From the NCBI GenBank assembly GCA_949502235.1, contig CATBDC010000003.1, positions 1 through 64,000 on the forward strand: 64,000 nucleotides of DNA, read 5' to 3'. Below are positions 33,839 to 43,584 of this stretch, piece by piece. Numbering within the stretch: position 1 is the stretch's first letter; each line of letters opens with the position of its first letter. Position numbers and translations under genes: made by a program. Origin of the DNA: an uncultured Lachnospiraceae bacterium (GTDB lineage Bacteria > Bacillota > Clostridia > Lachnospirales > Lachnospiraceae). A model generated the notes under the pieces. It was not told where the DNA came from. It made no database searches and saw only the letters and a program-made list of their open reading frames with translations.

Positions 33839-36424
33839 TTAATCTTTACTCCTTGCTGTCAGCTTTCCATTCTCTGCGTCAATGATAATCGTCTCACCCG
33901 TCCCGATACCTCCTCCCAGCATCAGCCTTGCTGCCAGAGTCTCCACATGCTTCTGCAGATAACGTTTAAGAGGCCTTGCCCCGTAGGCCGGCTCATAGCC
34001 TCCCTCTACGATCTGTGCCTTCGCTTCCTCTGTAAGCCGGACGGAAATCTCTTTATCCATAAGACGTTTATTCATATCAGCTATTAATAGATCAATGATG
34101 TCACAAATATCCGCTTTCGTCAATGGTTTAAATAAAATTGTCTCGTCCAGCCGGTTCAGAAATTCCGGCCTGAAATGTGTTCGAAGTTCTCCCATCACTG
34201 CCCTCTGGCTCTCCTCGCTTATATTTCCCTTCTCATCAATCCCTTCCAGAAGATAAGATGACCCAATATTGGAGGTCATAATCAAAATCGTATTTTTAAA
34301 ATCCACGGTGCGTCCCTGTGAATCTGTAATCCGCCCATCGTCCAGCACCTGCAGAAGGACATTGAACACATCTGGGTGTGCCTTTTCAATCTCGTCAAAA
34401 AGGACAACAGAATAAGGCTTTCTCCTTACAGCCTCCGTAAGCTGTCCGCCCTCATCATACCCCACATATCCCGGAGGCGCCCCGATAAGGCGGGATACGG
34501 AATATTTCTCCATATATTCGCTCATATCGATCCGCACCATGTTGTTCTCGTCATCAAAAAGACTCTGTGCAAGAGCCTTAGCAAGCTCTGTCTTCCCCAC
34601 ACCCGTAGGTCCCAGGAATAAAAAGGAGCCAATGGGCTTCGTGGGATCCTTAATTCCTGCCCTGGAGCGGATAATAGCTTCTGTCACAAGCTCCACACCC
34701 TCATCCTGTCCGATCACACGCTTGTGAAGCTCCTCCCCCAGATGAAGGGTCTTGCTTCTTTCACTTTCGCCTAGCTTTGCTACCGGGATTCCCGTCCAGC
34801 GGGATACAATCCTTCCAATCTCCTCATCTGTCACACTCTCATGGACAAGGGAGAGCTCCTCGTCCTTAACCTTGCTTTCTTCTTCCGCAAGCTGCTGCTT
34901 AAGCTGGGGAAGCCTTCCGTACTGCAGCTCGGCGGCCTTGTTCAGATCATATTCATGCTGGGCCTTTTCAATAGCCTTGTTGACCTGCTCAATCTCCTCT
35001 CTAAGCTTCTGCACACGCTCAATGCCTACCTTTTCATTGTCCCACTGGGCCTTCTTTCCCGCAAATTCCTCTCTAAGCTCGGAAAGCTCCTTCTGAATAT
35101 GGAGAAGTCTGTCCTGGCTTAAGCGGTCTTCCTCCTTTTTAAGCGCTGCCTCCTCGATCTCCAGCTGCATAATCTTCCTCTGTAATTCATCAAGCTCCGT
35201 GGGCATAGAGTCAAGCTCTGTTTTAATAAGCGCACATGCCTCATCCACAAGGTCAATCGCCTTGTCCGGGAGAAACCTGTCGGAGATATACCGGTTTGAG
35301 AGGGTGGCTGCGGCCACAAGGGCGCCGTCCGTAATCTTAACGCCGTGGAATACCTCATACCGTTCCTTTAATCCCCGGAGAATAGAAATAGCATCCTCCA
35401 CTGTCGGTTCGTCAACAAGCACCGGCTGGAACCGACGTTCCAGCGCCGCGTCCTTCTCAATATACTGACGGTATTCGTCCAGTGTCGTAGCTCCGATACA
35501 GTGAAGCTCGCCCCTTGCCAGCATAGGCTTTAACATATTTCCGGCATCCATGGCTCCGTCCGTCTTTCCGGCTCCTACAATAGTGTGAAGCTCATCAATA
35601 AAAAGAATAATCCTTCCGTCACTGTTCTTCACATCCTCAAGAACAGCCTTTAAGCGCTCCTCAAACTCTCCTCTGTACTTCGCCCCTGCTACAAGGGCAC
35701 CCATGTCCAGGGAAAATATTGTCTTATCCTTCAGTCCCTCCGGCACATCCCCCCGCACAATCCGCTGGGCCAGACCTTCTACCACCGCAGTCTTTCCAAC
35801 TCCGGGTTCTCCAATTAAAACAGGATTATTCTTCGTCTTTCTGGACAGAATCCTGATCGCATTACGGATCTCCGCATCCCGTCCTATAACCGGATCAAGC
35901 TTCTGTTCCCTGGCGCGCTCTACCAGATCTGATCCGTATTTATTTAACGTATCATAGGTGCTTTCCGGATTGTCGCTTGTCACCCTCTGATTGCCCCGCA
36001 CAGTGGACAGCGCCTTAAGGAATCCGTCCCTGGTGATCCCCATTTCACGGAAAATCGTCTTAAGCTCCCGGTTTGCGTACTTTATAATAGCAAGGAAAAT
36101 ATGTTCTACAGATACATATTCATCCCCCATCTGCTTTGCCTCGTCCTCTGCGTGAATAAGAGCCTTATTCAAATCCTGCCCCACGTACTGCTGGCCTCCC
36201 TGAACCTTGGTACGCTTTCTCAAAGCTTCCTCCGTGCGGTTAATGATAAGGTTCTTATCAATTCCCATCTTCTCCATAAGCTTTAAGATAAGACTGTCAT
36301 CCTGAGTAAGAAGAGCATAGAGAAGGTGCTCCTGCTCGATTTCCTGGTTGCCGTACTCAAGGGCAATACGTTCACAGTCCTGAACAGCCTGCATGGATTT
36401 CTGCGTAAATTTGTTTATATTCAT
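33839..36424 (-). CDS. clpB: ATP-dependent chaperone ClpB
   Basis: 861 residues. N-domain (about 1-145), first AAA with GEPGVGKT, coiled-coil M-domain (about 400-530), and second AAA with GPTGVGKT and [13 protein letters not shown] pore loop. It resolves protein aggregates together with DnaK. The ATG at 36424 follows AAAGGAGGCA; a longer frame from 36502 starts in the promoter. The promoter TTGACG-17-TATAGT overlaps a partial CIRCE-like repeat. Confidence 0.96.
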   Translation of the reverse strand: MNINKFTQKSMQAVQDCERIALEYGNQEIEQEHLLYALLTQDDSLILKLMEKMGIDKNLIINRTEEALRKRTKVQGGQQYVGQDLNKALIHAEDEAKQMGDEYVSVEHIFLAIIKYANRELKTIFREMGITRDGFLKALSTVRGNQRVTSDNPESTYDTLNKYGSDLVERAREQKLDPVIGRDAEIRNAIRILSRKTKNNPVLIGEPGVGKTAVVEGLAQRIVRGDVPEGLKDKTIFSLDMGALVAGAKYRGEFEERLKAVLEDVKNSDGRIILFIDELHTIVGAGKTDGAMDAGNMLKPMLARGELHCIGATTLDEYRQYIEKDAALERRFQPVLVDEPTVEDAISILRGLKERYEVFHGVKITDGALVAAATLSNRYISDRFLPDKAIDLVDEACALIKTELDSMPTELDELQRKIMQLEIEEAALKKEEDRLSQDRLLHIQKELSELREEFAGKKAQWDNEKVGIERVQKLREEIEQVNKAIEKAQHEYDLNKAAELQYGRLPQLKQQLAEEESKVKDEELSLVHESVTDEEIGRIVSRWTGIPVAKLGESERSKTLHLGEELHKRVIGQDEGVELVTEAIIRSRAGIKDPTKPIGSFLFLGPTGVGKTELAKALAQSLFDDENNMVRIDMSEYMEKYSVSRLIGAPPGYVGYDEGGQLTEAVRRKPYSVVLFDEIEKAHPDVFNVLLQVLDDGRITDSQGRTVDFKNTILIMTSNIGSSYLLEGIDEKGNISEESQRAVMGELRTHFRPEFLNRLDETILFKPLTKADICDIIDLLIADMNKRLMDKEISVRLTEEAKAQIVEGGYEPAYGARPLKRYLQKHVETLAARLMLGGGIGTGETIIIDAENGKLTARSKD

Positions 36425-36473
36425 AACACTGCCTCCTTTAAACATCAGACATTTGTTTTCTTGTTCTACATGA

Positions 36474-36502
36474 ACTATAACACTTATTATTAGCCACGTC
36501 AA
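36474..36502 (-). promoter_or_regulatory. clpB promoter
   Basis: On the minus strand TTGACG (36497-36502) and TATAGT (36474-36479) are 17 bases apart, about 45 bases from the start codon. Confidence 0.7.
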
Positions 36503-36516
36503 GAGGTGAGTGCCAA
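36490..36516. promoter_or_regulatory. Degenerate CIRCE-like element
   Basis: Minus strand TTGGCACTC, nine bases, then CGTGGCTAA. The left half fits the HrcA element TTAGCACTC in 8 of 9 positions; the right half keeps only GCTAA of GAGTGCTAA. It overlaps the -35 box, where HrcA would act. Tentative. Confidence 0.35.
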
Positions 36517-36539
36517 CTTTCTAATAATCACCATTGGTT

Positions 36540-36600
36540 TATTTTTTACGGTCCGCCCATGAGCGCAAGAAAGTAGTTCAGATGTAGTAACGATTTGTAA
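36540..36600. repeat. Degenerate relic of the palindromic repeat family
   Basis: Contains ACGGTCCGC, GCGCAAGAAAGTAGTTCAG and a final TAAACAGTAA, which resemble rearranged pieces of the long copies. Weak match. Confidence 0.3.
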
Positions 36601-36611
36601 ACAGTAAAGAC

Positions 36612-36651
36612 AAAAATATCATAGTCCCACTTTCCCCCTGAGACTATGATA
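36612..36651 (-). terminator. Terminator after the C39-like peptidase gene
   Basis: Ten-base arms TATCATAGTC / GACTATGATA with a 15-base loop; on the minus strand TTTTTGTCTTT follows. Confidence 0.7.
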
Positions 36652-36685
36652 CTTGCTCCTATGTCTATATTCTTTTCCAAATCGT

Positions 36686-37576
36686 TTATAAATAATACGC
36701 CCACATGGCCTGAAACTGTTCTACAATATCCTCATAGCTCCACATCTTCTCACTGTTTTCTCTGCTGAAAGGATCAAGAACTCTCACATTTCCATCGTCA
36801 TACTCTGTCAGTACAATAAAATGACCATTACTTGTAAAATCTCCGGGCCCTACGTTACAAATAACCGGATGTCCGCTTGCTAACTCCGCGGCAACAACAT
36901 TCTCCGCATTATTTATCTCAAAACAGGAAACACCCCAGTTCTGCGATGCCTGTTCCATAAAAAGCCATACCGTATCATTCATGTCATCAACATAGCCGTT
37001 CTCCATTCCATATGCAGCCACCTTAGCCGGAGTTATGGACGCATCACCAGTAAGCCCCGTAAGAACCATGGCCATACAGGTAGGACCGCAGCCACTTACT
37101 GCGACAGTACTTGTCCCATAAGCTGCATAGCCCCAGCGCTCATCCCACTGCAGGAGATGGGGAACCACTCCCTGGGTCACCTCACCTACCGTATCCGCGG
37201 AAGGAAGATCCTTTTTTGCACTGTAATTCTGCACAAAATCTATAGTCTCCTCATTCTTGGAAAGCAGATCCACGATCTCTTCCGGACAGCCTGCTGCCTG
37301 CGCCTCCTGCTTCACACGCATCAGACGCTCGCCGGGGGTCTCCTTATCTTCTTTCGCTTTTTCCTTCTTTTGTTCTTTCTCTGCCTCTTTTTCAATGTGT
37401 GCTGTTTCCTGTACCTTCTTCTTATGTATATGGTTTGCCGTACAGGAAATAATCGACATAATGACCAAAATAAGAACAGCTCCTATTAGCATAAGCTGTC
37501 TTCTTACCCTCTGTCTGCGCCGGCTGTGTATGCGCCTGCGTCTTTGCCTGTTTCTATCTATCGTATCATTCAACAT
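36686..37576 (-). CDS. Membrane-anchored C39-like cysteine peptidase
   Basis: 296 residues. A very basic N-terminal cytoplasmic segment (RQRRRRIHSRRRQRVRR) is followed by one membrane span (about 28-48), a charged linker (50-90), then a papain-like C39-type domain. Candidate catalytic residues: Cys in VSGCGPTCMAMVL, His in NGHFIVLTEYD and Asp in VLDPFSR. The domain faces outward if the span is a signal anchor. AAGGAG lies before the ATG. Substrate unknown. Confidence 0.82.
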   Translation of the reverse strand: MLNDTIDRNRQRRRRIHSRRRQRVRRQLMLIGAVLILVIMSIISCTANHIHKKKVQETAHIEKEAEKEQKKEKAKEDKETPGERLMRVKQEAQAAGCPEEIVDLLSKNEETIDFVQNYSAKKDLPSADTVGEVTQGVVPHLLQWDERWGYAAYGTSTVAVSGCGPTCMAMVLTGLTGDASITPAKVAAYGMENGYVDDMNDTVWLFMEQASQNWGVSCFEINNAENVVAAELASGHPVICNVGPGDFTSNGHFIVLTEYDDGNVRVLDPFSRENSEKMWSYEDIVEQFQAMWAYYL

Positions 37577-37750
37577 GTTTTATCCGCTCCTTGTAGACAT
37601 TTATTATACTATAAAATCCTTCTCCCTTCAACTCAATAAATCTTAAGATTCTATATAATTACAGTATAATTCTGGAATACAGATAAAAATTTTCAACCGT
37701 ACAGATGGAAAAACCTGAATATATTAAACACTTTATCGGACATCATAACG

Positions 37751-37790
37751 TAAAGACGGATACCAATTTCTTCATTGATACCCGCCTTTA
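37751..37790 (-). other. RNA-like hairpin on the minus strand
   Basis: Seventeen-base arms with a 6-base loop. Three differences between arms are A-C mismatches on the plus strand but G-U pairs on the minus strand, so selection appears to favour a minus-strand RNA structure. Confidence 0.45.
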
Positions 37791-38252
37791 CTTTGATCCT
37801 TCAATCATTCTTTTTTACCTCTTTCGCTTTCGGTTCAAGTCTCTTGATGTTCCTTCAATTACCTGTCCGATTAATTATGGTATTTTTTAAGTTTAAGCTT
37901 TTGGTGGTCCGTACCTCCTTTTCATAAACTTTTCTTGATTCCTGATACTTCAGCGCCTTTTCTCAAGAATCCTATTCAACACCTGTGCCGATTCAAACAA
38001 CTGCTTCTTACTTACAGCTCGCGTCTGTCTTGTAATTCGGCTTAGTTATTTGTTGAATATAGAATAGCATATCCACAGCCTATTTGTCAATATGTTTTTT
38101 CAAAAAATTATATTTTTTATTTCTTCTTATTCTAAAAAAATGTTTTGTCAGAATATTCTGTTTTTTATCCTGCATGTAAAAACTACTGCTTTGTCAATTT
38201 CAATGCCTGTTTTACCTAAATATTTTTACTTATTTTATTTTTCTATATACCA

Positions 38253-38281
38253 TGGAATCATATGGCAAAAAGTGTTATAAT
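38253..38281 (+). promoter_or_regulatory. Possible promoter of the macro-domain gene
   Basis: A consensus TATAAT (38276-38281) with a poor -35 (TGGAAT) 17 bases upstream lies about 26 bases before the start codon. The weak -35 may mean activator control. Confidence 0.4.
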
Positions 38282-38306
38282 TTTTTTATTAATGGAGGAT
38301 TTAAAA

Positions 38307-39152
38307 ATGGGAAGAAATGAAAATATCACTATTTTTCAGGATACGGAAAGGCTCTGCAAGACAAATGACCTGTTAGTGCAGGCTGTCAGGTATTCGTCAA
38401 AAAATCAGAAGCTAATATCAGGGTCAAAGGAGTTCAAGCCGTCCGGCTGCGCAGAAAGGAAATATGAGTCTTCGGCTTCGCTGACCGTATCTGAAAAACG
38501 GACTCTTGAGGCTGCGTCCTATTATAAGGGGCAGAAAACCGCTGTTTTAAATTTTGCATCTGCCACCAACCCGGGCGGAGGCGTTATCAAGGGCTCCAGT
38601 GCCCAGGAGGAGGCCATCTGCCGCTGCTCCAGCCTGTATTTTAATCTGAATGAAAAGGCCATGTGGGACGGCTTCTATTCACCTCATCGGGCCGGAAGAA
38701 ACCCTCTTCACAATGATGACTGCATCTACACGCCGGATGTCGTAGTGTTTAAGTCAGATACCGCAAGTCCTGTGCTTCTTCCCGAAGAAGACTGGTACAA
38801 GGTAAATGTGATTACCTGCGCAGCCCCGAACCTGCGAGAACGCCCTGCAAATTCCATGAACCCCGGAGATGGAAATACCCCAGTGAGACTTTCGGACAGG
38901 GACTTACTGGCAATCCACGAAAAGAGGCTTGGCAGAATCCTTGATATCGCGGCGGCGGAGGAAAATGAAGTGGTAATTCTGGGCGCTTTTGGATGCGGTG
39001 CATTTTTAAATCCCCCGCGGATTGTCGCGCGGGCAATGAAAAATGTAGTGAAGGAACGCAGATATGATTTCAAGGCCATCGAATTTGCTGTTTACTGCCC
39101 GCCGAGAGATGACAGCAACTATAGGGTGTTTGAACGGATTATGAATTTCTGA
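38307..39152 (+). CDS. Macro-domain protein, microbial PARG-like (TIGR02452)
   Basis: 281 residues. The bacterial poly(ADP-ribose) glycohydrolase signature is complete: NPGGG at 88-92 and QEE at 100-102 (NPGGGVIKGSSAQEEAICRC), with Glu101/Glu102 as the catalytic pair by analogy. The phosphate-binding loop near the end reads LGAFGCGAFLNPPRIVA. It should remove ADP-ribose from proteins or hydrolyse ADP-ribose polymers. The ATG at 38307 is preceded by GGAGG; a longer frame from 38262 overlaps the promoter. It is 84 bases before a large STAND ATPase, on the same strand with no terminator between. Confidence 0.85.
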   Translation: MGRNENITIFQDTERLCKTNDLLVQAVRYSSKNQKLISGSKEFKPSGCAERKYESSASLTVSEKRTLEAASYYKGQKTAVLNFASATNPGGGVIKGSSAQEEAICRCSSLYFNLNEKAMWDGFYSPHRAGRNPLHNDDCIYTPDVVVFKSDTASPVLLPEEDWYKVNVITCAAPNLRERPANSMNPGDGNTPVRLSDRDLLAIHEKRLGRILDIAAAEENEVVILGAFGCGAFLNPPRIVARAMKNVVKERRYDFKAIEFAVYCPPRDDSNYRVFERIMNF

Positions 39153-39236
39153 CCGGCAAATCTGTTGTAATGGCTGTCGCCGGCGCCACTGGCAAAAAGC
39201 CCAGGAATATTTTAATAAGTTTAGGAAACAGACTGT

Positions 39237-42200
39237 ATGAAATGGGAAAATGTATATGTTTTTATCAGCTCTACGTTTAACGACATGCATGCCGAGAGGG
39301 ATTACCTGGTAAAGAGGGTGTTCCCGGAGCTTCGCATCTGGTGTGCAGAAAGAAAAATGAAATTAATGGATATTGATCTGCGCTGGGGCGTCAGCGAGGC
39401 GGATGCGGTAGAAAACAAACGCGTGGTGGAGGTGTGTCTGAAAAATATTGACAAATGCCGTCCCTTTTTCCTCTGCTTTTTAGGACAGCGCAGAGGATGG
39501 GTGCCGGGCAGGGAAGACATCAATCCGGAAATTCTTCAGGAATTTCCGGAGCTTGCACAATATCTGGGGAAGACTTCCGTAACTGAGCTGGAGATTCTGC
39601 ACGCCCTGATGCATCCTATGGCACAGGACAGAAAGGCTGTCCGCCATGCCCGGTTTTATTTCCGGGATGACTCTTATCTGAAGCAGATCAAGGATAAAGG
39701 GGTCCGGGAATTATTTTCACCCTCACAGAAGTTCTGGAGTAAAAAGGATGGGGAACTGGAGCGCTTCAAAAAAAGTGTCCGCGGCTCTTACCCTGTCTAT
39801 GATTATCATGGGGAGTGGAATAACAGCCTGGTTTCCCATGAGCTTACAAATGTCCGGGGCGCAGACTGCTCACGGGGAAGGCTTGAACACTTTACGGTGG
39901 AACAGCTCTCACTAAAGGATCATATTCTGGAGTGGCTGAAGGAAGCAATTCTTGCAGAGTTCCCGGAACACCGGAGTGTGGAAGAAATGCTTAATCCCCT
40001 GGAGCTGGAGCTTGACAGACAGGATACGGCGTTATTTTCGGCCTGTGATGCCTATCTTCCGAGAAAGGAGGCGGAGGAAGCCCTTCTTTCTTATATAAAT
40101 GGGGACGTTGCCGCTCCTTTGATACTGAACGCCCAGGCAGGGGCAGGAAAGACCTCCCTGCTGGCCCATATGATTCAGGAGAATTGTTTTCATATAGAAG
40201 TATTCTACCGTTTCTGCGGTATTACGGCGGAATCTGCTACTGCCGAAAAGCTTATTACTTCCCTGCTCCAGGAGATGGAGCTTCGGGGGCTGATAACTAA
40301 AAAGGAACTGGAGCATCCGGCAGATATTCTTCTGATGCTCTTTAGTAGTATTATGAAAAAAGCGGCCGCGAAAGGCGGGCTTCTTATTATTCTGGACGGA
40401 ATAGACCAGCTGGAAGGTCCGAACCGGAATCTGCAGTGGCTTCCGGCAAAGCTTCCGTCCGGCGTAAAGGTAATCTTAAGTACCAAAACCGATGGAAGGA
40501 AAGCATTTCTGGATGAGCTTAAAAACCGTGGAATGTATCTCTATACCCTGGGGCTTATGACAGACACTGATACAAAACGCCGCCTAATCAAGGAATATAT
40601 GGGACGATTTCTAAAGGACATGGATGATATCCAGACAGAGTGTGTGACAGATATGGAAGGGAGCAGCAATCCCCTTTTCCTTAAAATTGTTCTGAATGAG
40701 CTTCGTATGTACGGCTCCTTTGACACACTGATGGAGCAGCTTCGCACGAACTACGGCAGTTCTCCCCGCGAGGCTTTCATCCCGGTTATCAGAAGAACCG
40801 CCGAAGAAATGGACGCAGAGGGCACCGGCGGCATCGGCACTGTCTATATTGTACTGGGAACCATGGCCTTTGCCAGAGAGAGTATCCGTCTGTCCTATTA
40901 CGAATATATGATACGGAACCTGACAGATATTAAGACGGCTCCTGATAAAGGGGCTGTGGCAGATTTGGTCTACAGTCTGGTACAGCGTCTGGGCGACTAC
41001 CTGTCAGTAGACGGGGACAGATGCGGTTTCCGCTATGAAAGCCTGCGGCTTGCTGTAAATGACATGATGGAAAATGATAGGGAAATCATGCACCAGATTC
41101 TTACAGGATACTACCACTGCCTCACGGAAAAGCTTCATAAGCAGGCGGATTATGTGCAGCTTCTCTATCATCTCGTCCGCAGCAAAAGAGAAATGGCAGA
41201 GGACATCCTTACCAGACCCGGATTCCTGCTTGATACCATTACCCATGCAGGCGCCGGGATACTGGCAGACGCCTTTTATGACGGCGCTTCTTTAGGAAAT
41301 CCGGATTTTGAAGAGCTGGGACGCTTCTTTGGACGGACGGCAGCCAGGCTGGATGTAAATCCGGACACTTTGTTTATGGAGCTAGAGGACAGCGGCCTTA
41401 ATGAAAATCCTCTGGTACAGGTAATTTTATCTAAAAAGGAGCATTTTCATAAAGGAGGCTATTTCCGCAGATGTGACAGAAAACAGGATGATCTGCTTAT
41501 GAAGGAACTGCTCTACGGAGAATCCTTCCCCCGTATTTATCCCCAGGATTCCTATCTGGTACGTTATTCCTTCCGGGACGGCGTCATCTATACCGTGAAT
41601 CATGATACTATGAAAGTCGGCCGCATGTTCTTTTTAGCGGATATAGTTCCTGACTTTATAGAAAACGACAACCGCGCGGATTACATGTATAAAAGGCAGA
41701 GAAAATTGGATGTCCAGGACGGCTGCCTGTATTTCCACCAGCACTGCTCTGGTTATCCGACACTCACAGAAATCTATCATCTGCCAGAATTTGAACTGAT
41801 AGCAAGATACATCCACGAACCCGCAGACGAATGGAGCCTCTGGGAAATCCACGGAGCCGGGGAAATGGTCTATGGATTATATTGCAAAGACATTACTGAT
41901 GAGAAACTGGATCTGCTTGTTTTACTTGAAAATACAGGAGAGGAAATCTACAGACAGACCATTGCCGACATGGACCGCCGGTTCATAGATCATTATCTGG
42001 TTTTGATGGATCGAAAAAGCGGGGAGCTTAAAATCATTTCCCTGAAGGAAGGGGCTGTCATATGGGAGTGTACGGCCGAAAAGGAAGCCTCTCTTAGAAT
42101 CGCCGCAGAAGGAACCCGTTTCTACGTTCTGGTCCGGGATATGGTCTGCCGGTTCCGAATCGATAACGGGATTCTGTGCCCGCTGGGAGTAAAGAAGACT

Positions 42201-43337
42201 CCTTACAATCTGTATGACACTGCCTCTCTGATCGATGGCAATCTGTACCTCCTTGAGACGGGCGCCCTGCATATTCTGGACAGCAGCCTTAAGCCTTTTG
42301 GAAGCTATGAGCTGAATCTGGGCTATACCGGAGACCCTGAAAGCAAGAGCGGCGCCTTTAGGAAATGGAAGAATTATCTAATCTCCTACCAGGATAATAA
42401 AATTCAGTATTTTGACTACCAGCGGTTCATGGATATGATTCCATCCTATCAGCTTCGGGAGGAAAATTCTGCAGGAACCTTTTACATAAGGGACGGTTAT
42501 CAATATATTTTGTCCTATCCTATTCTGCGGGTGGACTTAAGTACTCTTGAGGAGACCAGAGAACCATCCGGGAACAGAGACGGCCTGCTCTTTTCCCTGC
42601 AGAATTTTTATCTTGACGGCTCCTGTATCATGGGTATAAATCCATTTGCCGGTGTCATTGGCATGGTAAGCCTTAATGATTTCCAATGTATGCTGCAGTT
42701 TGGGATCCCTGATATAGAAAATAAATGGCTGCAGAAGACTTTTCTGTACAACGGGATGGCTGGGGCCGTTCTGGCAGACAAAAAAGGCAGTCAGAAGACA
42801 CAGTGGGATGCCTATACCCACCTGGAAATACGGTTTTACCAGTTAAATACCGGTTTCCCTCTGGCAGATGTCTGGAAACTGGACGAGGAAGTGCGATTAG
42901 CTGGAAACGGAAACGGCGATCAGGAGATCATGATGTCTGGTGAGGACGGTTATCTGATCCTTGGAGATGTCTATATCGCAGAAAAAGAACGGGAATTGCG
43001 GGTATACCAGATCAGTGAGCGCCGCTGCATCGTCCGTTTACCCCATAAAGGAATCGGGCACCTACGGCTTCTGAACAAGCCCGGCCTGCACCGGGTCTTT
43101 GCCAATTATGTAAACAGGGAGCGTCAATTTATTCTTCTGGATATAGATCTGGATGCAGAACAGGCACACTCCGTACAGATAAACGGCGGTATCATCGGCT
43201 TTGATAATAAAAAAGAAATACTCTCGTCCGACAGGGAGCTTTACATTTATAACAGACAGGAAAAACAGGTGGAGCTTTATTCTCTGTCTGACCGCCATAT
43301 AAGCCATGTGATCCATGTGGATGAAGAGAGATTATGA
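39237..43337 (+). CDS. DUF4062-NACHT STAND ATPase with propeller-like C-terminus
   Basis: 1366 residues. Residues 4-95 are a DUF4062 domain (NVYVFISSTFNDMHAERDYL; MDIDLRWGVSE; FLCFLGQRRGWVP). The adjoining TSVTELEILHAL and ARFYFRDD segments also occur in animal TEP1, NWD1 and NPHP3. The NACHT ATPase follows: Walker A AGAGKTSLL (about 301-309), Walker B LLIILDGIDQLE with Asp387, sensor strand VKVILSTK. A helical middle (450-720) leads to a long beta-rich region (about 740-1366) of repeated short strands, likely a sensor propeller without classic WD motifs. STAND proteins act as ligand-triggered switches. The start is preceded by AGGAAAC. The C-terminus probably continues in another frame (43315-43542). 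Confidence 0.85.
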   Translation: MKWENVYVFISSTFNDMHAERDYLVKRVFPELRIWCAERKMKLMDIDLRWGVSEADAVENKRVVEVCLKNIDKCRPFFLCFLGQRRGWVPGREDINPEILQEFPELAQYLGKTSVTELEILHALMHPMAQDRKAVRHARFYFRDDSYLKQIKDKGVRELFSPSQKFWSKKDGELERFKKSVRGSYPVYDYHGEWNNSLVSHELTNVRGADCSRGRLEHFTVEQLSLKDHILEWLKEAILAEFPEHRSVEEMLNPLELELDRQDTALFSACDAYLPRKEAEEALLSYINGDVAAPLILNAQAGAGKTSLLAHMIQENCFHIEVFYRFCGITAESATAEKLITSLLQEMELRGLITKKELEHPADILLMLFSSIMKKAAAKGGLLIILDGIDQLEGPNRNLQWLPAKLPSGVKVILSTKTDGRKAFLDELKNRGMYLYTLGLMTDTDTKRRLIKEYMGRFLKDMDDIQTECVTDMEGSSNPLFLKIVLNELRMYGSFDTLMEQLRTNYGSSPREAFIPVIRRTAEEMDAEGTGGIGTVYIVLGTMAFARESIRLSYYEYMIRNLTDIKTAPDKGAVADLVYSLVQRLGDYLSVDGDRCGFRYESLRLAVNDMMENDREIMHQILTGYYHCLTEKLHKQADYVQLLYHLVRSKREMAEDILTRPGFLLDTITHAGAGILADAFYDGASLGNPDFEELGRFFGRTAARLDVNPDTLFMELEDSGLNENPLVQVILSKKEHFHKGGYFRRCDRKQDDLLMKELLYGESFPRIYPQDSYLVRYSFRDGVIYTVNHDTMKVGRMFFLADIVPDFIENDNRADYMYKRQRKLDVQDGCLYFHQHCSGYPTLTEIYHLPEFELIARYIHEPADEWSLWEIHGAGEMVYGLYCKDITDEKLDLLVLLENTGEEIYRQTIADMDRRFIDHYLVLMDRKSGELKIISLKEGAVIWECTAEKEASLRIAAEGTRFYVLVRDMVCRFRIDNGILCPLGVKKTPYNLYDTASLIDGNLYLLETGALHILDSSLKPFGSYELNLGYTGDPESKSGAFRKWKNYLISYQDNKIQYFDYQRFMDMIPSYQLREENSAGTFYIRDGYQYILSYPILRVDLSTLEETREPSGNRDGLLFSLQNFYLDGSCIMGINPFAGVIGMVSLNDFQCMLQFGIPDIENKWLQKTFLYNGMAGAVLADKKGSQKTQWDAYTHLEIRFYQLNTGFPLADVWKLDEEVRLAGNGNGDQEIMMSGEDGYLILGDVYIAEKERELRVYQISERRCIVRLPHKGIGHLRLLNKPGLHRVFANYVNRERQFILLDIDLDAEQAHSVQINGGIIGFDNKKEILSSDRELYIYNRQEKQVELYSLSDRHISHVIHVDEERL

Positions 43338-43542
43338 GAAAGCATACCGTTTCCGGGGAAAAATACTCCTGCTGTCCAAAGACGGATTGGCGGAGCTTTA
43401 TGATCCCGAAACGGATAAGAAGTGCATGCAGCAGCTTCTGGATATGGCTCCTGACAGCATCTGCATAGATGAAGAGACAGGGACGCTCTGCTTCAGACAC
43501 TCTTATTCAAAGCGGGCATACTGGAAATATCTGGAACCATAA
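43315..43542 (+). CDS. Probable C-terminal continuation of the STAND protein in a shifted frame
   Basis: 75 residues (YRFRGKILLLSKDGLAELYD, ending RHSYSKRAYWKYLEP) that read like one more propeller blade. The frame overlaps the last 23 bases of the 1366-residue gene. Joining the two frames near 43330 would give a smooth VIHVDEER-DYEKAYRFRGK sequence. Either a one-base frameshift separated it or it is a small coupled gene; no ribosome site favours the latter. A terminator follows. Confidence 0.6.
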   Translation: MWMKRDYEKAYRFRGKILLLSKDGLAELYDPETDKKCMQQLLDMAPDSICIDEETGTLCFRHSYSKRAYWKYLEP

Positions 43543-43551
43543 AATAGTACT

Positions 43552-43584
43552 TAGCGATCAGCTGTAATAGCTGATCGCTATTTC
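43552..43584. terminator. Terminator after the STAND gene
   Basis: Perfect 12-base arms TAGCGATCAGCT / AGCTGATCGCTA with a 5-base loop followed by TTTCT. It also ends the minus-strand fragment at 43558-43749. Confidence 0.7.

Larger units (their letters stand above)
37577..38306. other. Long AT-rich intergenic region
   Basis: About 730 bases without a convincing gene. A 62-codon plus-strand frame at 37705-37890 resembles nothing and has no ribosome site. On the minus strand, 37850-38060 has short open stretches in two frames (for example QTRAVSKKQLFESAQVLNRI) that could be a decayed gene. It also contains a G-U-rich hairpin (37751-37790) and the promoter of the macro-domain gene. Confidence 0.6.

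Noticed and set aside
37705-37890. 62-codon frame in the large gap
   Set aside because: No ribosome site, no family, and it overlaps a hairpin that fits a minus-strand RNA.
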